The notes below the pieces were generated by a model, which was given only the letters and a program-made list of their open reading frames with translations, had not been told where the DNA came from and did no database searches. The position numbers were made by a program, and so were the translations under genes. This document shows positions 41,898-49,993 of a DNA stretch of 64,000 nt, one piece after another (the first letter of the stretch is position 1; the number at the start of each line of letters is the position of its first letter). The stretch spans positions 85,324 to 149,323 of the forward strand of contig NZ_BAABGM010000025.1 in the NCBI RefSeq assembly GCF_039541575.1, given 5' to 3'. The stretch comes from Fodinibacter luteus (GTDB taxonomy: Bacteria; Actinomycetota; Actinomycetes; Actinomycetales; Dermatophilaceae).

Positions 41898-42746
41898 GTG
41901 CGACCAGCCGAGGTCGCCGGCGCTGGTGGGGTTACCGAGGCAGCAGCGTTGGTCACCATCATCGCCCACGGGGGCGCGCAGAGCCTCGCGCCGGAGAACA
42001 CCTTGGCTGCGGCTCGCAAGGCGTGTGCGATCGGGGCCGACGTCTGGGAGACCGACGCCGCCATCACGGCGGACGGCCAGGTCGTGCTCATGCACGACGA
42101 CGCGATGATGCGCACGACGGACGTGGCCGAGAAGTTCCCCGACCGGGTGCCGGCGCCGTTCTCGACGTACACGCTGGCTGAGATCCGCACCCTCGACGCC
42201 GGTTCGTGGTTCGAGCGCGCCGACCCGTTCGGTCAGGTCGCGGCCGGCGCGGTGACGGCGGCTGAGCTGGGCTCCTACCGCGGCGAGAAGGTGCCGACCC
42301 TGCGCGAGGCCCTCGAGCTGACGGTCGAGCTCGGCTGGCGGATGAACCTCGAGCTCAAGACCCAGCCGGCGCCGCAGGACCGGTTCGAGGTGGTGGGGGC
42401 GGCCCTCGCCGTGGTCGACGAGGTGGGCATCGGACCTGAGCACCTCGTGTTCTCGTCGGCGCGGCACGAGTGGCTCAGGGCGCTCGCGGCGGTCCGGCCG
42501 GAGTTCGAGCTCCAGGCCATCCTCGGACTCTTCCCCCCTGACCCCGTCGACTTCGCCGACCCCGCCTTCGACACGTTCAACGTCCGGGTCACGCGGGTCT
42601 CGCTCGACGAGCTGCGCGCGGTGCTGGCCCGCGGCATCCGGGTCAACGTGTACACCCCCAACGAGCCCGGGCTGATCGCCGAGCTGACGGCCCTCGGTGT
42701 CACCGGCATCATCACCGACTTCCCCCAGCACGGAGCCCGCCCATGA
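41898..42746 (+). CDS. Glycerophosphodiester phosphodiesterase family protein
   Basis: This TIM-barrel protein (282 residues from the GTG at 41898) resembles GDPDs, which cleave glycerophosphodiesters to glycerol-3-phosphate. Family features are AHGGAQSLAPENTL, DVWETDAAIT and MHDD, and the end GVTGIITDFPQHG. The canonical HRG is HGG here, replacing the phosphate-contact Arg. A TTG at 41949 is an alternative start (LVTIIAHGG) and would remove an unconserved N-terminus. Its stop overlaps the next gene's ATG by 4 bp. Cytoplasmic; no signal peptide. Confidence 0.85.
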   Translation: MRPAEVAGAGGVTEAAALVTIIAHGGAQSLAPENTLAAARKACAIGADVWETDAAITADGQVVLMHDDAMMRTTDVAEKFPDRVPAPFSTYTLAEIRTLDAGSWFERADPFGQVAAGAVTAAELGSYRGEKVPTLREALELTVELGWRMNLELKTQPAPQDRFEVVGAALAVVDEVGIGPEHLVFSSARHEWLRALAAVRPEFELQAILGLFPPDPVDFADPAFDTFNVRVTRVSLDELRAVLARGIRVNVYTPNEPGLIAELTALGVTGIITDFPQHGARP

Positions 42747-43600
42747 CCTCACCCACGACCGCCGCGGCGCTGCGCATCCTCATCGTCAGCTGCTACCCCC
42801 GTGCCAGCCGCGAGAACTTCGACCGCTCCGACGTCGGCCACCCGCACGACCTGTTCCGGGCCTTCCTCGCGCGCGAGGCACCCCACGCCACGACCGAGGT
42901 CGCGTACATCGCCGACCCCGACTTCGCTCTCCCCGAGGGCACCACGACCGACGACTTCGACGCGTTCATGTGGACCGGCTCCGACCTGACCGCCTACCAC
43001 GTCGACGACCCCCGGGTGGCGCCTCAGCTCGCCCTCGCGCGAGATCTGCTCGATGCCCGCAGGCCGTGCTGGGGCAGCTGCTGGGGCATCCAGCTCGCCA
43101 CTCTCGTCGCCGGGGGCGAGGTGGCGGTCAACCCCCACGGACGGGAGTGGGGCGTCGCCCGCGGCATCCGCCTGACTTCGGATGCCGTCTCGTCGCCGAT
43201 GTTCGTGGGCAAGCCGTCGTCCTTCGATGCGTTCGTCATGCATCTCGACGAGGTCACCCGGCTCCCCGGCGTCACACCGCTGCTGGCGACGAACGAACAC
43301 ACCCACGTGCAAGCCGCGACCATCGGCACGTTCTGGGCCGCCCAGTACCACCCCGAGTACGACCTGCACGAGATGGGCCGCCTCGTCGGGGCCCGCGCCA
43401 CGGCGCTGGTTCGGGAGGGATTCTTCCCCGACGAGGAGGCCGTCATCCGGCACGCCGACGCGATGAAGGCCCTTGCGGGGCAGCCCGATTCGGCCGAGCT
43501 GCGGGCCGAGCTCGGCGTCGGGGACGACCTCATCGATCCGCAGATCCGTCAGGTGGAGCTCCGGAACTGGCTGCGGTTCGTCGAGTCGCAGACGGGGTAG
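42743..43600 (+). CDS. Class I glutamine amidotransferase-like protein
   Basis: This 285-residue protein has a GATase1 fold with nucleophile C113 in GSCWGIQLA and the His-Glu pair H203/E205 in AAQYHPEYD, as in GMP synthase amidotransferase domains. No synthase domain is fused, so it may be a gamma-glutamyl hydrolase or amidotransferase component with a missing partner. The C-terminal 70 residues are an extra helical segment. The ATG overlaps the GDPD-like stop (ATGA), so the two are translationally coupled. Confidence 0.85.
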   Translation: MTSPTTAAALRILIVSCYPRASRENFDRSDVGHPHDLFRAFLAREAPHATTEVAYIADPDFALPEGTTTDDFDAFMWTGSDLTAYHVDDPRVAPQLALARDLLDARRPCWGSCWGIQLATLVAGGEVAVNPHGREWGVARGIRLTSDAVSSPMFVGKPSSFDAFVMHLDEVTRLPGVTPLLATNEHTHVQAATIGTFWAAQYHPEYDLHEMGRLVGARATALVREGFFPDEEAVIRHADAMKALAGQPDSAELRAELGVGDDLIDPQIRQVELRNWLRFVESQTG

Positions 43601-43637
43601 AGCGCGCCAGTACCCGTCCCGGAGGGGCCCGGAGCCC

Positions 43638-43695
43638 TTGCAGGTAGACAGACCTGTCTGCTAGCGTGCCGACAGTGGTAGACAAACCTGTCTAC
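43638..43695 (+). promoter_or_regulatory. Promoter with operator in the spacer and second operator downstream
   Basis: TTGCAG (43638-43643) and TAGCGT (43662-43667) flank an 18-bp spacer that is itself the dyad GTAGACAGACCTGTCTGC. A second copy, GTAGACAAACCTGTCTAC, lies at 43678-43695, just past the expected start site, 34 bp centre to centre. The second copy is a perfect GTAGACA/TGTCTAC dyad. The arrangement fits repression by a TetR-like regulator. No regulator is adjacent. Confidence 0.85.
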
Positions 43696-43722
43696 CTGCG
43701 TGACTCACATGAGGAGAACCCC

Positions 43723-44400
43723 ATGAAGATCGCCGTCCTCGGCACCGGCATGGTCGGCCGGGCCCTCGCCGGGCGCCTGTCCGGCCTCGGCCACGACGTC
43801 ACCATCGGCACCCGCGACCCGCAGGCGACCCTGGCCCGCACCACACCTGACGGCATGGGCAGCCCGCCGTTCTCGTCGTGGTCGGCATCCCACCCCGACG
43901 TGCCGCTCGTACCCCTGGCCGAGGCGGCTGCCGGCGCCGAGCTCGTCGTCAACGCGACGAACGGTTCCGGCGCCCTGCCGGCCCTGGAGCAGGTCGGCGC
44001 CGAGCACCTCGCCGGCAAGGTGCTCGTCGACATCTCCAACCCGCTCGACTTCTCCCAGGGCTTCCCTCCGACCCTGTTCGTCAAGGACACCGACTCCCTC
44101 GGTGAGCAGATCCAGCGTGCCTTCCCGCAGGCTCGCGTGGTCAAGACGCTCAACACGCTCAACGCCGACCTCATGGTCGACCCCGCCTCGCTGGGAGCGG
44201 AGTCGTCCGTGTTCGTCTCCGGCGACGACGCGGCGGCGAAGGCCACGGTCACCGGGCTGCTCGAGAGCTTCGGCCACACCGACGTCATCGACCTCGGCGA
44301 CATCAGCACCGCCCGCGGCACCGAGATGTACCTTCCGATCTGGCTGCGCCTCATGGGCGCGTTGGGCACCGCGGCGTTCAACGTCAAGATCGTCCGCTGA
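43723..44400 (+). CDS. NAD(P)-binding oxidoreductase of F420:NADP reductase-like type
   Basis: This 225-residue Rossmann protein begins MKIAVLGTGMVGRALAGRL, binding NADP(H), and continues GHDVTIGTRDPQ with an Arg that favours NADP. VVNATNGSG, VLVDISNPLDF and VVKTLNTLNADLM are typical of the pfam03807 family, which includes F420-dependent NADP reductase; F420 use is not proven. GAGGAGAACCCC precedes the ATG. It heads an operon with the SDR gene behind a two-operator promoter. Confidence 0.87.
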   Translation: MKIAVLGTGMVGRALAGRLSGLGHDVTIGTRDPQATLARTTPDGMGSPPFSSWSASHPDVPLVPLAEAAAGAELVVNATNGSGALPALEQVGAEHLAGKVLVDISNPLDFSQGFPPTLFVKDTDSLGEQIQRAFPQARVVKTLNTLNADLMVDPASLGAESSVFVSGDDAAAKATVTGLLESFGHTDVIDLGDISTARGTEMYLPIWLRLMGALGTAAFNVKIVR

Positions 44401-44401
44401 G

Positions 44402-45268
44402 ATGAGCACCATGACCGGCAGGACCGTCCTGGTCACCGGCGCGACCGGCGGGATCGGCCTGGCCACGGCCGCCGGTCTCGCCGGGCTCGGGGCCCGGGTC
44501 GGGATCGTCGGCCGCGACGCCGCCCGGTCCGAGGCCGCTGCGAACCAGGTCCGCGAATCCGGCGGCCAGGTCGACGTCTTCGTCGCCGACATGTCCGCCC
44601 AGCACCAGGTGCGCCGGCTCGCGGACGAGGTGCTCGACGCGTACCCGCGCCTGGACGTGCTCGTCAACAACGTCGGCGGGTACTGGGCCACCCGGCACGT
44701 CACCGTCGACGGCCTCGAGCACACTTTCGCGGTGAACCACCTGGCCCCGTTCCTCCTGACCAACCTGCTGCTGGAGCGGCTGCGAGCCAGCGCACCGGCC
44801 CGGGTCGTCACCGTGTCCTCCGGGGCCCAGGCCATGGGGAGCATCGACTTCGCCGATCTGCAGGGCGAGCGGGACTACAGCGGCCAGCGCGCGTACAACC
44901 AGTCCAAGCTCGCCAACGTCATGTTCACCTACGAGCTCGCCCGCAGGCTCGCCGGGTCGGGCGTCACGGCCAACGCCCTGCACCCCGGCGTGGTCCGCAC
45001 CAACTTCGGGCGTGAGGACTCCAAGGGCTGGATGCGGCTCATGCTGCCGGTCGTCCGGCCCTTCATGAAGAGCCCCGAGCGCGGCGCGGCGACCTCGGTC
45101 CACCTCGCCTCGTCCCCCGACGTGGAGGGCGTCACCAGCCGGTACTTCGCGAACAGCAGGCCCAGGGCCTCGTCGAGGGCCTCACAGGATGCCGTGGCGG
45201 CAGCACGGCTGTGGGACGTCTCCGCGGAGCTCGTCGGGCTCCGGACCACCCCCACGGGCCGCACCTGA
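44402..45268 (+). CDS. Short-chain dehydrogenase/reductase
   Basis: This 288-residue SDR has the cofactor motif TGATGGIGLATA, NNVGGYWATR, the catalytic YNQSK preceded by VVTVSSGAQA, and HPGVVRTNFGRED. The family resembles retinol-dehydrogenase-like SDRs of bacteria. It begins one base after the TGA of the preceding reductase, so they form one operon under the dyad promoter. The substrate is not predictable. It converges with the tryptophanase gene, 38 bp away. Confidence 0.9.
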   Translation: MSTMTGRTVLVTGATGGIGLATAAGLAGLGARVGIVGRDAARSEAAANQVRESGGQVDVFVADMSAQHQVRRLADEVLDAYPRLDVLVNNVGGYWATRHVTVDGLEHTFAVNHLAPFLLTNLLLERLRASAPARVVTVSSGAQAMGSIDFADLQGERDYSGQRAYNQSKLANVMFTYELARRLAGSGVTANALHPGVVRTNFGREDSKGWMRLMLPVVRPFMKSPERGAATSVHLASSPDVEGVTSRYFANSRPRASSRASQDAVAAARLWDVSAELVGLRTTPTGRT

Positions 45269-45306
45269 CCGGAGCGGAATCAGTGCCGGGTGTGGCCCCC
45301 GGATCG

Positions 45307-46689
45307 CTAGGGCCGTGGTTCGAAGGACGAGGTGAAGTGCCTCAGCGTCTTGGGCTCCGCCACGATCCGGTATCCCCGGAGCGCGTCGGCGTTCGCGGCC
45401 ACCTCTTCGCAGACCTCGATGACGTAGTCGATGTGGCTCTGCGTGTAGGTGCGCCGAGGAATGGCCAGCCGGACGAGGTCCATGGATGCCGGTGCCTCGG
45501 TTCCATCCGGCTGCCTGCCGAACATCACCGTGCCGATCTCGCACGAGCGGATGCCGCCCGTCTCGTAGAGAGCCACGGCCACCGCTTGGCCCGGGTACTC
45601 CAGCGGGTCGAGGTGGCGTGCCAGCGCCCGCGCGTCGATGTAGACGGCGTGTCCGCCGAACGGGCTGAGCACGGGGATGCCCCGCTCCTGCAGTGCGGTG
45701 CCCAGGTAGGCGGTCGACCGGATCCGGTACCTGAGGTAGTCGTGCTGCACCACCTCCGTGAGCCCCTGCGCCAGCGCCTCCAGGTCGCGCCCGGCCAGAC
45801 CGCCGTAGGTCGGGAAGCCCTCGGTGAGGATCAGGGTGTTGCGACAGGCCGTGGCGAGGTCGTCGTCGTTCATGGCGAGCCACCCCCCGATGTTGCCCAT
45901 GGGGTCCTTCTTGGCGCTCATCGTCATCCCGTCCGCCAGGGCGGCCATGTCGCGCACGATGTCGGCGACCTCCCGCTCCGCCTGGCCCTCCTCGCGTTCG
46001 CGGATGAACCAGGCGTTCTCGGCGAACCGGCACGCGTCGAGGAACAACGGCTTGCCGTAACGGTCACAGATCCCGCGGACGCCCCGCAGGTTGGCCAGTG
46101 AGACGGGCTGCCCGCCGCCGCTGTTGTTCGTGATCGTGACGAAGACGCACGGAACGTCTGCTGCCCGGCGCGCCAGCAGGTCCTCCAGGGCCGCCAGGTC
46201 CATGTTCCCCTTGAACGGGTGCTGCGAGGAGAGGTCCCGGCCCTCGACGACCGGGAGGTCGATGGCCAGGGCACCGGTCGCCTCGACGTTCGCGCGCGTC
46301 GTGTCGAAGTGGGTGTTGTTCGGAACGACCTTTCCCGGACCACCGATGACAGAGAAGAGGATCTTCTCCGCGGCGCGACCCTGGTGCACCGGGATGACGT
46401 GCTCGAACGGGAACAGCTCGCGGACCGCGTCGGTGAAGATGTAGTACGACGGAGACCCGGCATACGACTCGTCACCGTGCTGGATCGCGGCCCACTGGTC
46501 CCTGCTCATGGCGCCGGTGCCCGAGTCGGTCAGCAGGTCGACCAGGACGTGCTCGGCGCGCACCTGGAAGAGGTTGAAGGCGGCGTCTCGCAGGTATCCG
46601 CGACGCTCCGCGCGGGTGCTCATCCGCAGCGGCTCCACCGAGTGGATCCGAAACGGCTCGAAGATCGTGCGAAACGTGGGCTCGTCCAT
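45307..46689 (-). CDS. tnaA: Tryptophanase
   Basis: This 460-residue PLP beta-eliminating lyase splits tryptophan to indole, pyruvate and ammonia. PLP lysine is K260 in GMTMSAKKDPMGN; DLLTDSGTGAM, TNNSGGGQPVSL, EGFPTYGGL and LRHFTSSF match the family. In tyrosine phenol-lyase the E-R-G motif carries the substrate-binding Arg; here it is E384-I-G, as in tryptophanase. I placed the start at the ATG 46689 (MDEPTF); an ATG three codons upstream is also possible. No TnaC leader or TnaB permease is visible nearby. Confidence 0.88.
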   Translation of the reverse strand: MDEPTFRTIFEPFRIHSVEPLRMSTRAERRGYLRDAAFNLFQVRAEHVLVDLLTDSGTGAMSRDQWAAIQHGDESYAGSPSYYIFTDAVRELFPFEHVIPVHQGRAAEKILFSVIGGPGKVVPNNTHFDTTRANVEATGALAIDLPVVEGRDLSSQHPFKGNMDLAALEDLLARRAADVPCVFVTITNNSGGGQPVSLANLRGVRGICDRYGKPLFLDACRFAENAWFIREREEGQAEREVADIVRDMAALADGMTMSAKKDPMGNIGGWLAMNDDDLATACRNTLILTEGFPTYGGLAGRDLEALAQGLTEVVQHDYLRYRIRSTAYLGTALQERGIPVLSPFGGHAVYIDARALARHLDPLEYPGQAVAVALYETGGIRSCEIGTVMFGRQPDGTEAPASMDLVRLAIPRRTYTQSHIDYVIEVCEEVAANADALRGYRIVAEPKTLRHFTSSFEPRP

Positions 46690-46946
46690 GGACCCCATCG
46701 TCGCGTAGGCAGCCCCCGCGGGGAACGGACGCGCGGAGGGTCGACCCGAGAAGCGTGCGTCGGGCCCACCGCCCGCCTTCGGTGTGGCGCCGACCCGAGT
46801 GAACGGTCGAGGGGCTGGGCGAGCCGGATCGGACGCCGCGCGGCAGGACGTCATCCTCACGACGTACCCCTCCATCGGCCCTCACCAGGCGAGGATCGGG
46901 TCGCAAGATCGCGATGGCGCTCCTGACTCCCTCCGCGTGAGCCCGG

Positions 46947-47381
46947 TCAACGGGCCTCGCAGTCGCTCACCAGGCTCTGCAGCCGAATGGTGCCGTTGGA
47001 CGAGTGGAATCGAAGGCGGTCACTGCATTCAAGGAGGGACAGGACCCGGTCCGCGCGTGCGAGGTACGTCATCACCGTCCTGCCCGCTCGTGGGGTCGCC
47101 ACGGTGACGGACACGGAGCGCACCCGCATCGTGGCCGTGGCGGGGCGACCCCAGCCGAAGTACGCGGTGGCAGCCGGCCAGACCTCGAGGAAGACGTCTC
47201 GGGACTCGGCGTTCACGCTGGGCGCCTCGAAGCAGATGACGATCCCCGTCTCGTCGTCGGTCGTGCAGCCCCGCAACCCCCTCTCCACGACCGCCCCATA
47301 GCTGCCTGCGGCGAACGCCGCCGGTGGGAGCCCGAACACGGCACACACCAGAGCCACGACGACGACCGATGCCCGCTTCAT
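46947..47381 (-). CDS. Secreted protein, unknown
   Basis: This 144-residue precursor has a clear signal peptide (VVVALVCAVFGLPPAAFAAG) and a mature beta-rich domain with four cysteines (GCTTDDETGIVICFEAPS, LLECSDRLRF, VSDCEAR). No family is recognised. GGAGGCCCACAT precedes the ATG. It lies between tnaA and a small monooxygenase-like gene on the same strand without overlap. Confidence 0.7.
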   Translation of the reverse strand: MKRASVVVVALVCAVFGLPPAAFAAGSYGAVVERGLRGCTTDDETGIVICFEAPSVNAESRDVFLEVWPAATAYFGWGRPATATMRVRSVSVTVATPRAGRTVMTYLARADRVLSLLECSDRLRFHSSNGTIRLQSLVSDCEAR

Positions 47382-47545
47382 ATGTGGGCCTCCTACTGGA
47401 TGCCCGGATCAAGGGGGATGGGGCATCTTTCAGTGTCCGCCCCGGCGGCGACTCGGTCCATAGCCACAATGAGGGGGGTCACGGCCAGCCTCGGCTGCGG
47501 AGACCGAGGCCGACGACGGGGGCCAGCCGAGTTTCCCCGCGGTGG

Positions 47546-47821
47546 TCATCCCCGGAGGACGTACGGCATCTCGAACTCCTGGTAGCTCAGCGGCGGACCA
47601 CCCTGGACACCCATGTGCTGCAGTGCGGGGACCATCAGCTCGGTCCAGAAGCGCTCCGAGTCCTCCCTGCTCTCCCAGACGTCGAGACTGTGCACGCCAC
47701 GCTCACTCGGGCCCGCCAGGTGCAGGATCAGCCCCTTCACCGGGGCGTCCCCGACGGCCTGGCCCATCGCCATGTGCGTGTCGAGGTCGACGTCGTACTC
47801 CGTGAGCGTCGCGTAGGCCAT
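47546..47821 (-). CDS. Small dimeric alpha-beta barrel (ABM-like) protein
   Basis: This 91-residue protein has the ABM/dimeric barrel pattern: a first strand MAYATLTEYD, AVGDAPVKGLILHLAG, VHSLDVWESREDSERFWTELM and PPLSYQEFEMPYV. Members include cofactor-free monooxygenases and stress proteins; the substrate is unknown. GAAGGGGACGG precedes the ATG at 47821. It is divergent from the TetR gene at 47877, and the intervening 55 bp contain a 33-bp dyad, so it is the likely regulatory target. Confidence 0.75.
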   Translation of the reverse strand: MAYATLTEYDVDLDTHMAMGQAVGDAPVKGLILHLAGPSERGVHSLDVWESREDSERFWTELMVPALQHMGVQGGPPLSYQEFEMPYVLRG

Positions 47822-47837
47822 GACCGTCCCCTTCGAT

Positions 47838-47870
47838 AGAGTTTTACTGTATTGAATACATTGATACTCT
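47838..47870. promoter_or_regulatory. 33-bp AT-rich dyad in divergent promoter
   Basis: AGAGT-6-GTATT-G-AATAC-6-ACTCT is symmetric about 47854. It fills most of the gap between the ABM-like gene (minus) and the TetR gene (plus). The TACTCT at 47865-47870, overlapping the right arm, ends 6 nt before the TetR GTG and is probably its -10. Binding would therefore block the TetR promoter itself. Confidence 0.8.
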
Positions 47871-47876
47871 TCCTCC

Positions 47877-48524
47877 GTGTCTGTCAAGAGGTCCTACTCG
47901 TCCACCCGCCGTCAGGCCCAGGCTCGGGAGACCCGCCGCGCGATCCTCGCCGCGGCGGGCACGCTCTTCGTCGAGCACGGCTACACCGCCACGACCATCA
48001 CCTCGATCGCCGAACACGCCGGCGTCGCGGCCCCGACCGTCTACGCGGTGTTCGGCACCAAGCGCGAGCTCCTCCGGCAGCTCATCGAGAGCAGCATCGC
48101 CGCCGACGAGAACCCCCTGCCGATCACCCAGCGCCCCGAGTCCCAGGCGATCGCCGCCGAACCCGACGCCCGACGCCGAGCCGAGCTCGACGCCGCCCTC
48201 AGCCGGTCCATCATCGAGCGCGTGGCGCCGATCGTGCGGGTCGTCGCCGAGGCGTCCGCCTCCGACCCCGAGCTCGCCGCCGTGATGGAGGACGTCAAGG
48301 CGGCCCGCCGGCGCGAGATGACCGCCTCGGCCGGCATCCTCGCCGGTCCCGACGGGCTGCGCGTCGACGCCGAAGAGGCCGCCGCGACCCTCTACGTGCT
48401 GTACAGCCCCCAGGTCGCCGACATGCTCATCCTCGACCACGGCTGGTCCGCGGAACGCTACGAGTCCTGGCTGACCCGAATGCTCCTGCAGACGGTCATC
48501 CAACCAGGGGCGCCGAACCCCTGA
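47877..48524 (+). CDS. TetR-family transcriptional regulator
   Basis: This 215-residue repressor has an N-terminal TetR HTH (ARETRRAILAAAGTLFVEHGYT, ITSIAEHAGVAAPTVYAVFGTKRELL) and an all-helical ligand domain of a type common to actinobacterial regulators. The GTG start is 6 nt after a TACTCT hexamer, so the mRNA is probably leaderless. Its own promoter lies inside the 33-bp dyad, supporting autoregulation, with the ABM-like gene as the other target. The ligand is unknown. Confidence 0.92.
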   Translation: MSVKRSYSSTRRQAQARETRRAILAAAGTLFVEHGYTATTITSIAEHAGVAAPTVYAVFGTKRELLRQLIESSIAADENPLPITQRPESQAIAAEPDARRRAELDAALSRSIIERVAPIVRVVAEASASDPELAAVMEDVKAARRREMTASAGILAGPDGLRVDAEEAAATLYVLYSPQVADMLILDHGWSAERYESWLTRMLLQTVIQPGAPNP

Positions 48525-48552
48525 CGCCCGACGGGACCACCCGTGAGAGTTG

Positions 48553-49227
48553 CTATGCGGAGGCTCTCAGGGGCTCGAGGGCGGCCAGCACGAGGTCGAG
48601 GCCGAAGATGAACTCCTCTGCCGGGTCGTAGCCAGCAGCGACGAGCGCCGCGGCGGACTCGTTGAGGTAGGGGAACTCGTCCGGAGGAAGCTGGGGCAGG
48701 AAGACGTCCTCGGCCATGTCCGCGAACTCGCCAGCGGTGTCGAACGGCAGGCTGGCCTCCTGCAGGGCGAACCCGTAGACGTAGACGTCGAGCAACCAGT
48801 TGGCGTGCGTCGCCATCAGGACCGAGAAGCCAGCCCGGCGCAGGCAGGCGGTGACCGCTTCGCGATGGCGCAGGTGCGCGGGCCCCGGCGATGTCCGCGA
48901 CTCCATCAGGCCGATCGCCCACGGGTGGCGTGCGAGAACCTGTCGGGCGGAGACCGACCGCCGTCGCATCGCCGACTGCCAGTCGGTCTCCTCGGGCGGG
49001 AGCTCGATCTCCTCGAAGACGACGTCGATCATGGCGTCGAGCAGCTCCTCCTTGTTCGCCACGTAGTGGTAGATCGACATGGCGCCCGCGCCGAGCACAC
49101 CAGCCAGCCGGCGCATGCTCAGCCCGTCGACCCCCTCACGGTCCGCGAGCCGGATCGCCTCGACCACCACCCGCTGCCTGCTCAGCCCCGTGCCCGACGC
49201 GACGTGGCGTTGCTTCCTCACGGACAC
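48553..49227 (-). CDS. TetR-family regulator (TetR_C_1 type)
   Basis: This 224-residue regulator has HTH sequence LSRQRVVVEAIRLADREGVDGLSMRRLAGVLG followed by GAGAMSIYHYVANKEELLDAM, as in TetR(A)-like proteins, and a C-terminal TetR_C domain (FADMAEDVFLPQLPPDEFPYLNE). The GTG at 49227 has AAGGAGGCCC upstream, an unusually strong ribosome-binding site; longer starts are not supported. It is divergent from the DUF6326 gene and the gap has three CGTAC-type dyads. Confidence 0.92.
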   Translation of the reverse strand: MSVRKQRHVASGTGLSRQRVVVEAIRLADREGVDGLSMRRLAGVLGAGAMSIYHYVANKEELLDAMIDVVFEEIELPPEETDWQSAMRRRSVSARQVLARHPWAIGLMESRTSPGPAHLRHREAVTACLRRAGFSVLMATHANWLLDVYVYGFALQEASLPFDTAGEFADMAEDVFLPQLPPDEFPYLNESAAALVAAGYDPAEEFIFGLDLVLAALEPLRASA

Positions 49228-49252
49228 GGGCCTCCTTGCTCTCTCGACCGGC

Positions 49253-49305
49253 TTGACAATCGTACAGCGTACGCCCATAGTACGGCGTACGACGTACGGT
49301 GTACG
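49253..49305 (+). promoter_or_regulatory. TTGACA promoter overlapped by three CGTAC dyads
   Basis: TTGACA (49253-49258) and CATAGT (49276-49281) are separated by exactly 17 bp, directing transcription toward the DUF6326 gene. Three 13-bp dyads of form CGTAC-3-GTACG lie at 49261-49273, 49279-49291 (first base variant) and 49293-49305. The first fills the spacer. This is the probable operator of the divergent TetR. Confidence 0.85.
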
Positions 49306-49451
49306 AGCAAGCGTCGGGCCCGGCCACACCCGAGGGAAGGTCGTCGTCACTCTGACGACCGGACCGACGGGGTCGACCCAACCGGTGCGTCAGCACCCCC
49401 AGACCTGCCGCCACTTCCGGCGGACGGACCGCTCCTCTCGAAGGAAGAACC

Positions 49452-49952
49452 ATGACCATTCGAACGAACACCCCGAACCCGCTCGACAACCCTCCGGTCC
49501 CCGTGCAGGCCAAGCTCGCGGCGGCCTGGACCAGCCTGATGTTCTTCGTCATCTACGTCGACTACTTCCACCTCTACCAGCCCGGCGCCATCGACCAGAT
49601 CCGGGGTGGCGGCATCTTCGAGTTCGACATCACCCCGACGTTGATGACCGTCTTCCTCGTGGTCATAGGGATCCCGGCCCTCATGGTCATGCTCTCCATG
49701 GCGCTGCCCGCCCGGTTCAACCGGGCCACGAACCTCGTCGTGGCATCGCTCTACATCCCTGTCATGGTGTTCAACGCGGCGGGGGCGTCCTCGGACTGGG
49801 CGTTCTACTACGGCCTCCACATCGGAGTCGAGGTGCTCATCCTGGCCTTCATCCTGCGCTCCGCCTGGGCCTGGCCCCGCAGCGTCGCAGCACCGGCGAC
49901 CACGGCAACAAGCCTCGACAGCGAGCCCCGTCACACCCCGCAGCAGGCGTGA
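49452..49952 (+). CDS. DUF6326-family membrane protein
   Basis: This 166-residue protein has four membrane helices: AAWTSLMFFVIYVDYFHLY, PTLMTVFLVVIGIPALMVMLSMAL, ATNLVVASLYIPVMVFNAAG, IGVEVLILAFILRSAWAW. The motif DYFHLYQPG matches its paralogue at 61596-62060. GAAGGAAGAACC precedes the ATG. Control by the divergent TetR through the CGTAC operator is likely. The function of DUF6326 is unknown. Confidence 0.83.
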   Translation: MTIRTNTPNPLDNPPVPVQAKLAAAWTSLMFFVIYVDYFHLYQPGAIDQIRGGGIFEFDITPTLMTVFLVVIGIPALMVMLSMALPARFNRATNLVVASLYIPVMVFNAAGASSDWAFYYGLHIGVEVLILAFILRSAWAWPRSVAAPATTATSLDSEPRHTPQQA

Positions 49953-49993
49953 GAACCGTAGACGATTCAACGGGATCGACGTAGCGTGGGCGA

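Noticed and set aside
45307..46689. Tyrosine phenol-lyase instead of tryptophanase
   Set aside because: The E-I-G sequence replaces the E-R-G that carries the substrate-binding Arg of TPL, and other motifs are closer to tryptophanase.
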